From: Eretmocerus hayati
Lineage: Eukaryota; Arthropoda; Insecta; Hymenoptera; Aphelinidae
Direction of reading: 5' to 3'
DNA length: 64,000 bases
Assembly: GCA_029851415.1 (NCBI GenBank)
Contig: CM056742.1
Location: 93,920,748-93,984,747, forward strand
Shown: positions 23,609-35,240 of the stretch, piece after piece
Layout of the letters: each line of letters begins with the position of its first letter
How positions within the stretch are numbered: position 1 is the first letter of the stretch
Notes under the pieces: model-generated
What the model saw: only the letters and a program-made list of their open reading frames with translations
Database searches by the model: none
What the model was told of the DNA's origin: nothing
Position numbers and translations under genes: made by a program

Positions 23609-23655
23609 CTCGCAATATTTGGCTTACACCAATCTCACGCAATCCAAGATTGATT

Positions 23656-24249
23656 TTCCCGGTGCTATTCTCGATCCTCGCGTGTGAATTTATGAAATAC
23701 CATGTAATTTGTTCGGTTCACATCAAATAGTTTTGCAACAGATTGATTGTCAATAGCCTCGACAATTTTGAATCTTGTGATGATTGAGTGCTGAGTGCAA
23801 TGTAGAGTGTGTTCAACTGTGACCTGAACGCCCAATGGGTCTTGCAGAAGCCACTCGAAAGAATGGTGTTTTCGGTTACTTTGAGGAAATTGCGATGTAT
23901 CACTCCCATCTAGGAGCCAAATGGAAATATTTGAAGTAAAAAAAAAAGAAATCACTTGTCCTTGATACCTTGGGGGCTAGAGGGTTAATATACTTGATAC
24001 CACTGACACTCTATTTTCTTGCCTAGCTTCGACTGTTGAAAATATAGTTTCCTCGGTATTCATTTCCTTATAATTCGAGTCTTGTATCACGCAGACTTTT
24101 GGCCCATAAAAAATGTTGTATCACATATTCAATCTGTTGAGAGTCGAAATACTATGATGCTCTAGAGGATCATTCTTGAGTGTCCCATGATACGGATATC
24201 AGGCGTGAAACAGCACGTACATGGCTGGAAAATTCTGTCTCATAATAGG
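23656..24249. other. Unassigned non-coding stretch
   Basis: I see no tandem repeat, terminal repeat or convincing gene. A minus-strand frame at 23665-23955 has no recognisable motif. Confidence 0.4.
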
Positions 24250-24450
24250 GAAGTAGTTAATGGGCCACTATTGGCCGTCAAAACATTACCTCTGGTGAGC
24301 TCGCATGACTCATATTCTCGACCGATCTCATTTCGCGAGATCGGAAAGGTATGAGTCATGATTCACAGAGATCGTGTTAGACGGCACATAGTGACCCCTT
24401 GTAATCTAAAGGTATACAGTTTTGGAGCGGGTCCTCTCTCTCTCTCTCTC

Positions 24451-24655
24451 TTTTTCTTTTTTTTTTTTAAGGTGGTTGTAGGGCGAATACGCTGCGACTT
24501 ACGAAGGAGAGGCACCGGTCAGCCAAACACGGCTGGCCAGCACCTCCCCAACAGTCCCGGGCTGGAATCCGCATCGATACGGCCATCCGAACCGGGTAAA
24601 CCCTCTCTTCCTTCTCCGTTGGCGCCGGCCATTGGACCAGGGGGAGATCCACCAA

Positions 24656-24657
<2 letters not shown>
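24451..24657 (-). mobile_element. SINE-like element A, copy 1
   Basis: On minus it starts GTTGGTGGATCTCC and ends CAACCACCTT followed by a poly-A of ~18 (poly-T at 24451-24468). A near-identical copy lies at 63013-63224. About 190 bp plus tail, GC-rich and without an open frame. It is embedded in a CT microsatellite. I could not assign clear pol III box A/B or a parental RNA, so it could also be a short LINE 3' end. Confidence 0.7.
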
Positions 24658-24691
<34 letters not shown>

Positions 24692-24692
24692 T
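24658..24692. repeat. (CT)n microsatellite
   Basis: Interrupted CT run flanking the SINE. CT repeats also precede the poly-T on the other side, suggesting insertion into a pre-existing CT tract. Confidence 0.85.
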
Positions 24693-25080
24693 ACTCATAG
24701 AGACAGTGGTCCAGTTGGTGTACCTGGCAAGAAGTGTTCCAGAACGAACTTCGAGTGAATAACGCTACTTTTCGACTACATTTGTCACCAAATTAAAGAA
24801 ACCAACGTTACATGGCGTATTTGAAGCATTTGGAATTTTAATGAATGAAAACAGGGGGAAGAACCACGAAAAAACGTACCAAAGTTATCCCACTCTCGGT
24901 AAGAAGCACGAGGATAGGGTAAGTTCAGAACACCTCCCTCTGACAGCTTCTCTTCATCTCATCTTGAGTCGAGTGATGGTCTTTGAGGTTTTGAAATGTT
25001 TCAAATAGCTTAAAATAAAATGTTTGAACGATTAAAATCAATTCACTCGCATGGTGGTGGTTAGGATTGAGATATTCTGT

Positions 25081-25125
25081 AAGTGTACCAAAGTTGCCCC
25101 ATCGGGGTCTAACTTTGGTACACTT
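25081..25125. repeat. 45-bp hairpin, GTACCAAAGTT type
   Basis: AAGTGTACCAAAGTT and AACTTTGGTACACTT form a 15-bp stem, extended inward by GCCCC/GGGGT around ATC. The inverted copy of the arm has the same hairpin at 34463-34507. Further GTACCAAAGTT motifs occur at 24875 and 49185. Confidence 0.8.
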
Positions 25126-25710
25126 CTTCAATAACTAAAAGCTCCAGCTCGGGCACATCAAATTGAACTTTGTAGCCCATCAATCGAAAGCTGAAACCGT
25201 AAGCTTTGGATTGACCACTAATAGAAGTGGGTTTTGTCAATGTATGTTGGAATGCCAAGCCGAACAAAATAAAAAGCACCGAAAATGTACCAAAATTATC
25301 CAATTTGACGACAGCTGAACAGTTTCTTAGATATTTATTGGCATCGACGCGCGTACAGTGGGAGCTCTCTCTCTCTCTCTCTCGCTCGCTCGCGCGCATT
25401 ATATCGCACATATACACGGGTCACAGAATGTTTCCACCCTGACACAGGCAATGAAGAGACCGAAAAAACACAAGGAGGAAAATGAGACCGTTTTCTCAAA
25501 GTAACGACACATTAGGGTCAAAGCGGGAAGAGCTAGAATGGATTCTTTGTGCTCGACTCGCGATTTCGACCGATGGCTCTTGTTATGACCGGACCTGATG
25601 GGTCCGGGTAACAAATATATTTATTTTAGAGTGGGTTTTTGGACATTGAAGGGCGGACTGCCCTGTTGCACTCACCTTATTCAAAAATGTAGACAAATAG
25701 ACAATGTAGA

Positions 25711-25713
25711 AAA

Positions 25714-25763
<50 letters not shown>
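25711..25763. repeat. (TA)n microsatellite
   Basis: About 26 TA units ending directly at the GAGTCATTC foldback, which used ATAT as its target. Confidence 0.9.
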
Positions 25764-25766
<3 letters not shown>

Positions 25767-28277
25767 TCATTCTTTTTAATATCGCCAGGTTTTGTGTCGG
25801 GGGGTCAGGGATTTTTCTGTAACTTTAGGTACATGTTGTATATGATGAAAGAAGATGGAGAGCACAGTTCTTAGGTCCCGAAAGTCATCTGCGCGAGTTT
25901 GGCGCTCTATTTTCGTTTTCAAAATTCGTGAAAAATTCGATTTTTCAACTTTTTGATTGATTTCTCACCAGTATGGAACCCAATAAAAAAATTATCGAAG
26001 ACACATATTTCGACGTGAAATGAGCTGAATTTTACGAAAAAAATACTCTCAGATCCGTCAAAGATGAACATAACCTCAAAAAAGTGATTTTTTCAGAAAA
26101 ACCCAATTTTCAAGCCTTAAGCCCTATTTTATCTCAAATTTGACATTTTCATCGGATTCCTCGTCAAATTTTACGTCGAGAACCGTTTTTCAAAAGTTGG
26201 GCTGAGGATGGGTTTGGCCACCATAATAATAACTCTAGTAGCAGGACCGTAAATTTAGGGCTAAATTGTTCGTTTCGGGAGGGACACTTATTACACTGGA
26301 CAACAAAATATTGGGTCAGAAGGAGCGCATTGATCAAACAATGACTTTGTCGTGTATTTTCCGACGTAGAAACCGAATCCGAAACCAGTTTTGCTCCTAG
26401 ACATCAGGAATTTTTTTAAACCGCGAAATACTGAGCTTCTAAAAAACTGCATTTTTAGCGTTTTTTGATTTTGTAGATACATGATTTTGATGGTGCAACC
26501 TTGCAGCGGGCTTAGAGCGTACCCGGACTATGATTTCTCACGTATTTTGACCTGCTAAACACGATGAAAGTTGTTTTAGAGGGCTAGCATGCGTTCGAAA
26601 CAAATGAAAAGCTGATTTTTCGAGTTGCTATCAGGAGAGTTCGAACGATTTCGTGATAAATCTCAAAGTGATCACGGAATTGATCAGAAACATCCTCTGC
26701 AATACCACGAGAGCGCATTCTTTTTCTATTCGCACACACACTAAGGGAATGATCTTTGCAGTCGCCTAAAAGTAGATTAGTCGAATATACATGTATAATC
26801 CCGAAAAGAAACTTTTGATCTATTCCGAGATCTATTCCTCGGGTTAGTTCAAGCCTCCTCGTATTGGACCAATGCTCGAGTTTCTCTACTTAGAAGCCAC
26901 TCAAACTACTAGAATAATGTCATTTTGTTGCTAGGATACGGTATCAGAAGTCCCGGAGACCTAAACTTGGTTTAGGTTACGTACGTTCCGTAACTTGACA
27001 TACCATGAATATCAACCTAGTTACATCGTTTTTCACCCTAAGCTAATGTGGGCACTCCAATGATTCTATTCTGGAGGCGATCGAATAAGAACATCCAGCG
27101 TCAGATGTGCCATCTTGGGCTGGTTGCGAACAACTATCTATATGCACTCAGAAGTACATGAGACTAGGGAACTACAAATTCGACTCATTACGAGAAAGCT
27201 TGAGCTTACCTCAGGAATTAGATCAAAAGTTTCTTTTCGGGATTATACATGTATATTCAACTAATCTTTTAGGCGACTGCAAACATCATTCCCTTAGTGT
27301 GTGTGCAAATAGAAAAAGAATGCGCTCTCGTGGTATTGCAGAGGGTGTTTCTGATCAATTCCGTGATCACTTTGAGATTTATCACGAAATCGTTCAAACT
27401 CTCCTGATAGCAACTCAAAAAATCAGCTTGTCATTTGTTTCGAAGGTATGCTAGCCCTCTAAAACAACTTTCATCGTGTTTAGCAGGTCAAAATACGTGA
27501 GAAATCATAGTCCGGGTACGCTCAAAGCCCGCTGCAAGGTTGCACCATCAAAATCATGTATCTACAAAATCATCAAAAAACGCTAAAAATGCAGTTTCTT
27601 AGAAGCTCAGTATTTCGCGGTTTAAAAAAATTCCTGATGTCTTGGTGCAAAACTGGTTTCGGATTCGGTTTCTACGTCGAAAAATACACGAAAAAGTCAT
27701 TGTTTGATCAATGCGCTACTTCTGACCCAATATTTTGTTGTCCAGTGTAATAAGTGTCCCTCCCGAAAGGAACAATTTAGCCCTATTTTTACGGTCCTGC
27801 TACTAAAGTTATTATTATGGTGGCCAAACCCATCCTCAGCCCAACTTTTGAAAAACGGTTCTCGACGTAAAATTTGACGAGGAATCCGATGAAAATGTCA
27901 AATTTGAGATAAAATAGGGCCTAAGGCTTGAAAATTGGGTTTTTCTGAAAAAATCACTTTTTTGAGGTTATGTTCATCTTTGACGGATCTGAGAGTATTT
28001 TTTTCGTAAAATTCAGCTCATTTCACGTCGAAATATGTGTCTTCGATAATTTTTTTATTGAGTTCCATACTGGTGAGAAATCAATCAAAAAGTTGAAAAA
28101 TCGAATTTTTCACGAATTTTGAAAACGAAAATAGGGCGCCAAACTCGCGCGGATGACTTTCGGGACCTAAGAACTGTGCTTTCCATCTTCTTTCATCATA
28201 TACAACATGTACCTAAAGTTACAGAAAAATCCCTGACCCCCCGACACAAAACCTGGCGATATTAAAAAGAATGACTC
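25764..28277. mobile_element. GAGTCATTC foldback element, complete uninterrupted copy
   Basis: 2514 bp from GAGTCATTC to GAATGACTC, with ATAT on both sides (25760-25763 and 28278-28281). Arms of about 1 kb are inverted complements, around a ~450-bp centre near 26790-27250. It serves as reference for the compound at 5631-12172. There is no transposase-like frame, so mobilisation would need a protein from elsewhere. Confidence 0.9.
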
Positions 28278-28281
28278 ATAT

Positions 28282-28959
28282 CCATCGTTCAAATTTTGAA
28301 AAATGAAATATGCATATTAATCATCAGGGAGAAGGTCAATTTAATTAATGAATATTTATTTGAGAATAATTCCATTTATATGCTAATTTTGAATTGGACA
28401 ATACAAAGGTAAGAATGATAGATTTAATATACTAAACATGAATGGTAGATTTTCTTAGACTTACAATTATGTTGATACTAAATTCTACTCGAGGATTCCC
28501 AGCTCTGCGGGTCAGGATATCCTGGAGGCTGATAGACAGGTTGATTAGCTCGTTCTCGGGATGACGCCGGAGATACGCGGCGGGATTCAGTCGACTCAGT
28601 CTCTCACTCAGAAATTTACTTTGTCGTGCTCAACACTTGGGTAAAATCTGCGCGTGAGTTTAAGAGTAACGTTTCAAGACTGATCAATTAACTGCTGTTG
28701 ACACTCAATTTTTATAGCTTTGTGGTTATGAAATTTGACCTGTTTTTTGGCCGTGCGCGTAACTCGGAGTTGCTGTGGGTTACGCGCACGGCGACAACAA
28801 TGCGCTGAATCAACCTGTCTTCATAATTCTGATTGCTTAATTAAATGAAGATTACTCAAAAGACAAGCAATCCTCAATCGCAACTCAGCAATTCACAATT
28901 TCTTTGGGTAATTGGAGCACCTCGGGATGGCGGGACGCCACACTCTTGTCTTCACACGA
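28282..28959. other. Unassigned single-copy stretch with a hairpin
   Basis: AT-rich at first, then more GC-rich from 28480. The only structure is a perfect 14-bp stem at 28750-28763 and 28779-28792 (GCCGTGCGCGTAAC) around a 15-nt loop. No open frame is supported. Confidence 0.5.
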
Positions 28960-31900
28960 ATATAACTTACTCCATCAATTGAAAGTGATGAAGTTGTGTC
29001 CTCTATGACCATGGAAAACAGTAAATGTAGTAATTTTCGATTGAATCATGACATTTTGTGAATAAAAGTAGAAGGAGACAAAATGCACATTTTTCGCATG
29101 CTCGACTCGTTTCTTGGTCCAAGTTTTGATCCTGAATCATGTAAGATTTTTTCCATCAAGTAAGAGCGATAGAAACGTGCCTTTCACCGAATGAATCCTG
29201 ATTTGAGGAACAGAGTGGAAGAAGACAGAACGAAATTTTTTCGCACGCTCTACTTGTTCCTTACCGCATGTTTCTCACCCCATATTTTCATCGTGGCTTA
29301 TGTGGAGTTTTTTTTTAATTTCATCATAAGAGCGATGAAAATGTCATTCTCGTAAACATGAGGAGCCAGTCCTATATTAATTTCCAATCTAATCATCAAG
29401 TTGGATCTGTGGATCAAAATACGAGCAGATGAAATGGCATTTCTCCGCATTTTAAACTCGTTAACCTCCATAAGCCGTCCTGCAATAATTTCTGATTCGT
29501 GGATCGAAGTGGAAGGAGACCGAATAGAACTATTTCCCGGCCCAAGTTTTTATCCTGACTCAAGTATGAAATTTCTCGTCAACTAAGAGCGGCGGAGATG
29601 TGATCCCCATGAGCATACGGAGCCATCCATACCAGAGTCTTGAATTCAATCATGAATCTCGATTCGTGGATCAAAATCCAAATAGACAGCTTGAAATTTC
29701 TTCGCATGATCGACTTTCATTCCCATCATGTCTTGGGTTTTTCATTTCAAAGTGATGAAGCTGTGATCTCTATGATCATGGAAAGCAGTCCATGTAATGA
29801 CTTTCAATGGAATCATGATTCGATTTGTGGATGAAAGAGGGAAGGAGACGGAACTGAAATTTTTCGCGTGCTTGACTGACTCATTTCTCGGACCTAGTTC
29901 GCCAGTGATGAAGATGTGATTCTCATGATTGTAAGTAGCTGTTCATTCAATACTCTGATTGAATCATGATGAGAGATCTGACCCTGAATCTGAGCATTTA
30001 ATTACTTCCCACTGAGCGTTGGAAGAGAACCCAGAGGAGACGTTACTCGGTAAAATCCACGCGGGTTAATATCTAGCTCGATTGCTTTGGGCAGGAATTC
30101 CATGAATTGCCAAACCAGTGTCAAGTGCGGAAGACCTCTCTGACATTGTGAGCGTTTGAGCTTTGTGAGACAGGGTGCAACGCATACTGACTACAATTCA
30201 GCGTCTCAGCACTGAATTTACGAGCTTGACTCCTCTATGAAAGCTCAATCTTCTGAGATGTTGCGATCCCGTGGAATACTACGCTTCTGATGAGTACCGC
30301 GGCGAGTTTTAGGAGCTCATATAGAATATCCACGACTCTGGAACCATCGAAGAGCTCCATTCCTCGCGAGGCGGTGAGTTTATAAAATTCTGCGGTTCGG
30401 GGGGGGGGGGGGGGGGCGTCACGTAAGAGTTCTATAAGCTCACGATCAGATCCGTGACGGCCACCCGAACCGCAAAATTTTATAAACTCACCGCCTCGCA
30501 AGGAATGGAGCTCGTCGATGGTTCCAGAGTCGTGGATATTCTATATGAGCTCCTAAAACTCGCCGCGGTACTCACCAGAAGCGTAGCGTTCCACGGAATC
30601 GCAACATCTCAGAAGATTGAGCTTTCATAGAGGAGTCAAGCTCGTACATTCAGTGCTGAGACGCTGAATTGTAGTCAGTATGCGTTGCACCCATGAGAAT
30701 CGCATCTTCATCACTGGCGAACTAGATCCGAGAAATGAGTCAGTCAGGCACGCGAAAAATTTCAGTTCCGTCTCCTTCCCTCTTTCATCCACAAATCGAA
30801 TCATGATTTCATTGGAAGTCATTACATGGACTGCTTTCCATGATCATAGAGATCACAGCTCCATCACTTTGAAATGAAAAACCCAAGACATGATGGGAAT
30901 GAAAGTCGATCATGCGAAGAAATTTCAAGCTGTCTATTTGGATTTTGATCCACGAATCGAGATTCATGATTGAATTCAAGACTCTGGTATGGATGGCTCC
31001 GTATGCTCATAGGGATCACATCTCCGCCGCTCTTAGTTGACGAGAAATTTCATACTTGAGTCAGGATAAAAACTTGGGCCGGGAAATAATTCTATTCGGT
31101 CTCCTTCCACTTCGATCCACGAATCAGAAATTATTGCAGGACGGCTTATGGAGGTTGAAGAAAACCAATTTTCATCTCGTTCACTCGATGAGTGTTCATT
31201 CTTGAGCTAGGATAAAGAACTTGGTCCGATAAACGAGTTGAGCATGCGAAACAAAATTCCATCTTGTCCCGTCTCACTTTGTTCCACATATCGATATTCA
31301 GAATTCCATTGAAAATTAATGCAGGTATGGCTTGGTATGACCAGGGATCAGATCTTTCCTGCTTTTAGCTTATTATAAAATATACCCCCGGGACAGGATG
31401 AAATAGTTGGACCGTGAACCGAGTTCAGAAAGCGAAAAAATGTCATTCCGTCCCCGCGCACTTTGATTTACTGTCCGAATTCATATAGATTGAAATTTTG
31501 GCATGGATAGTTCTTTATGTCATAGAAATCACATATCCATCGCTTTCAGGAAAACAACTAAGTCAGTATGAATGGTCCGAGAAACGAGTCGGGCGGGCGA
31601 AAAATTTCATCTTGTCTCCTTCCACTCTGTTCCACAAATCGAGATACAGGACTCGATTGGAAATTATTGCACGGGTGGCTTGGTATATACATGGGGGTCA
31701 CATTTCTATCGCATTCAGTTGATCAGAATATATACACCCGAGACAGGATGAAAACTTGACCGAGAAACGAGTTCAGAACGCAAAGAAATGTAGTTTCGTC
31801 TCCTCGCATTTTGATCCACGGATCCAAATTCATAATTGGAATTTTCGCATGGATGGCTCTTCATGTTCATAGAAATTACATATTCATTGCTCTTAGTTCA

Positions 31901-33190
31901 TGGAGCCAAGTCAGGATGAAAATATGGTCCGAGTAACGAGTCGAGTCTGCGAAAAAAGTTTATTTTGTCTCCTTCTACCGTGTTCCAGAAATCGAGATTC
32001 AGGATTGGATTGGGAATTATCGCACGGATGGCTTTTCATGTTCATAGGGATCACATCTCGTTCGCTTTGAGTTGATCAAAAGATATACCTCCGAGACAGG
32101 ATGAAAACTCGGACCGGGAAACGAGTTTAAAATGCGGAGAAATGCCATTTCATCTGCTCGTATTTTGATCCACAAATCCAACTTGATAATTAGATTGGAA
32201 ATGGATATAGGACTGGCTCCCCATGTTTACGAGAATGACATTTTCATCGCTCTTAGTTAATGAAAAAAAACTCCACATAAGCCACGATGCAAATAGGGGG
32301 TGAGAAACATGCGGTGAGGAACAGGTTGAGCGTGCGAGAAAAATTTCATTTTATCTCCTTTTACTTTCATTTACAAATCATAATTCATGATTTGATTTGG
32401 AATGTGCATGGAATGCTTCTCACAGTCATAGAGATCACAGTTTCATCACTTGCAGTTCATGAGAATATTCATACTAGTGTCAGGACGAAAAACTTTGGTT
32501 GGATTGTGGATTGAGAACGCGGAAAAATTTCGTTCTGTCTTCTTCCACTCTGTTCCTCAAATCAATATTCATCCAGTGAGAGGCACGTTTCTATCGCTTT
32601 CACTTGATGGAAAAAATCTTACATGATTCAGGATTAAAACTTGGGCCAAGAAACGAGTCGAGCATGCGAAGAATGTGCATTTTGCCTCCTTCTACTTTTA
32701 TTCACAAAATGTCATGATTCAATCGGAAATTACTACATTTACTGTTTTCCATGGTCATAGAGGACACAACTTCATCACTTTCAATTGATGGAGGAATTTA
32801 TATTCGTGTGAAGACAAGAGCCATCGGTCGAAATCGCGAGTCGAGCACAAAAAATCCATTCCAGCTCTTCCCGCTTTGACCGCTAATGAAATTTACCGCA
32901 TGCATGGCTCGCCACGTTTAAACAAATCACGTTCCTATCACTTTCACTTGATGCAGAAGTTCATACCTTGGACAAGATCAAAACTCGGACCGAGAGGAGA
33001 ATAGTCGCTCATGCAATAAATTCCCATTTCGAATTTTTCTACTCTGATCCACAAATCGACATTCATGATTCAATCCAAAATTGTTCCATCGGTGACTTCT
33101 CATGTTCTTAGGAAACACATCTCTATCACTTTCACTCGTGGAAAAATTGAATTTTGATTCGGGATGGAAAAACTTGAGCCGAAAAACAAG
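28960..33190. repeat. ~180-bp satellite in inverted orientation
   Basis: Diverged tandem units, about 150-195 bp apart, share TCAGGATGAAAACTTGG, CGAGTCGAGCATGCGAA and TCCTTCCACTTTGATCCAC. Units left of about 30410 are in one orientation and those right of it in the other. The right side has several extra units. A run of 18 G (30399-30416) lies at the turn. No open frame is meaningful. Confidence 0.8.
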
Positions 33191-33965
33191 TCGAGATGCA
33201 AAAAAGCCGTCTCCTGGACACCGTCTTCCGGGATATCGAGAGGGTACTCCTACAAACCGCACCGATTGAGCACAATGTTCTCGGATTGTGCGAGACGATC
33301 ATCTGCCTCCTGTATGCGCGAGTCCACGGCTGCGAAGTGTTGGTATGACTGATTACAACGTGTGTATAGACATTGTTTGAGAGAGGAGTGGAAATAGTCA
33401 TAGAGGGAGATTGCTTTCGAAAAACGCTGAGCTCTGCACATAGCCCACTGTTGCTTTCTTCCCTCCTCTCGTGCGCGGAAGGAAGACAAATCATGATCGT
33501 TCATGAACACAATGTAGATGACTAACGGCTGTTTTCACGGCTGATGCTCCCTAGAATGGTTTAATTTTTATCGAGTAAAGCGAAAGAATGCGATGCAAGC
33601 TCAGCTCTCTCGTGGTCTTGTGGAGCTCATCTTTCTATCATGAGCTCATCATTTTGCAGTTATGCAAGCTTATACGAAATCACTCCGTTTCTCTTGTTCT
33701 AGGTAGGAGAGGGGATTTAATTCACAGGAAAAAGATTACACATAACTCATTGATTCACAGAAGCGGAGAATCTCCCCAGATAGTCATCCTTTCCCCTCTC
33801 TTCGAGAATGCTCAACCACATTGTTAGACAGTACAACACCCGTAAACAGTCGATCATCTGACACGGTGTAGAAGTCGTCGAGGAGAAGTGGTGCGACTCA
33901 AAAGAGTTTCGATATCCCCACAGACAATGTCCAGGAGGCGAGTAGCAGATGCGAATGGCTATATT
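33190..33965. repeat. Inverted pair with a short coding-like segment
   Basis: 33200-33480 and the complement of 33690-33965 are diverged copies: both contain a segment reading RLLD..-DIE..L in translation, plus a shared downstream GGAGATT tract. On + a 50-codon frame runs 33196-33348, but in the other copy a stop follows after ~30 codons. No protein family is recognised. It may be a decayed coding fragment carried by the repeat. Confidence 0.45.
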
Positions 33966-34202
33966 TAGTCCCTCTACCTTCACGTTTCAATTTCAAACTG
34001 TAAATATCTTCACGGTGTTCATACAAAAAATGAAGTTATCCGGTGTGCTTGTGTCCGGTATGGGTGATCCCTAATGTGTCGTTACTTTGAGAAAACGGTC
34101 TCATTTTCCTCCTTGTGTTTTTTCGGTCTCTTCATCGCCTGTGTCAGGGTGGAAACATTCTGTGACCCGTGCATATGTGCGATATAATGCGCGCGAGCGA
34201 GC

Positions 34203-34222
34203 GAAAGAGAGAGAGAGAGAGA
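34203..34222. repeat. (GA)n microsatellite
   Basis: GA run complementary to the CT run at 25366-25385 in the opposite arm. The two were probably present before the arms diverged. Confidence 0.8.
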
Positions 34223-34462
34223 GCTCCCACTGTACGCGCGTCGATGCCAATAAATATCCAAAAAACTGTTCAGCTGTCGTCAAATTGGATAATTTTGGTA
34301 CGTTTTCGGTGCTTTTTATTTTGTTCGGCTTGGCATTCCAACATACATTGACAAAACCCACTTCTATTAGGAGTCAATCCAAAGCTTACAGTCTCAGCTT
34401 TCGATTGATGGGCTACAAAGTTCAATTTGATGTGCCCGAGCTGGAGTTATTATCAATTGAAG

Positions 34463-34507
34463 AAGTGTACCAAACTTAGACCCCGATGGGGCAACTTTGG
34501 TACACTT
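34463..34507. repeat. 45-bp hairpin, inverted-arm copy
   Basis: Same hairpin as 25081-25125 with its loop strand reversed. One stem mismatch (CAAACTT versus CAAAGTT) has arisen. Confidence 0.75.
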
Positions 34508-34973
34508 ACAGAATATCTCAATCCTAACCACCACCATACGAGTGAATTGATTTTAATCGTTCAAACATCTCATTTTAAGCTATTTGAAACATTTTAAAAC
34601 CTCATAGACCATCACTCGACTCGAGATGAGATGAAGAGAAGCTGTCAGAGGAAGGTGTTCTGAACTCACCCTATCCTCATGCTTCTTACCGAGAGTGGGA
34701 TAACTTTAGTACGTTTTTTCGTGTTTCTTTCCCCTGTTTTCATTCATTAAAATTCCAAATGCTACAAATACGCCAATGTAACGTTGGTTTCTTTAATTTG
34801 GTGACAAATGTAGTCCAAAAGTAGCGTTATTCACTCGTAGTCCGTTCTGGAACACTTCTTGCCAGGTACACCAACTGGAATACTTGCGTATCGCTGCTGA
34901 ATCAACCTATTGGAGAAAACTTCGATGAACGACTACAATCATTTACACGGGATCTACGATGGCTTAACACATT

Positions 34974-35226
34974 TGTTTAGAACGGGAGCGGGTGCACTTA
35001 ATGAATTGTACTCCATAGTTGAAATAAACAATTAACCTATATTGTAGAAACTAAAATAGGCTCATTACATATTGAGCCAGGTGGTGCGGTCGGCTGCTGG
35101 ACGGAAACTGGCGAGAGCCGCAGAAGGCGATAATCGCATTGGCGCTGAACTTGAGCGCGAACGCAGAATGGCGGCGGCGCGCCAAGATTCAAATAGGTAT
35201 AAGAGCAATGAGTATAATACTAAACA
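34974..35226 (-). repeat. BEL 3' LTR
   Basis: 253 bp, 5'-TG...CA-3' with 7-bp terminal inversion, same length as the 5' LTR and in the same orientation. ACATT precedes it. Confidence 0.85.
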
Positions 35227-35240
35227 TTCCGCCTACCTCG
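35227..35240 (-). promoter_or_regulatory. Candidate polypurine tract
   Basis: On minus CGAGGTAGGCGGAA abuts the 3' LTR, the position where plus-strand DNA synthesis is primed in LTR elements. It is only moderately pure in purines. Confidence 0.45.

Larger units (their letters stand above)
3143..23655. repeat. Giant diverged inverted repeat, several insertions in its arms
   Basis: The left arm (3143-3435, 4567-5236, 17306 to about 18856) and right arm (about 20523-22954, 23609-23655) are inverted copies. Examples: the segment around 17820-18060 reappears complemented at 22090-22360, and 17500-17810 reappears at 22370-22660. The outer edge GATTGCGTGAGA near 3160 reappears complemented near 23640. 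Outer parts are made of degenerate ~150-bp tandem units rich in CGAATT, GAGATC and TCGTGTTGC. A LINE, three other elements and microdeletions have been added since. There is no coding content of its own. Confidence 0.75.
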
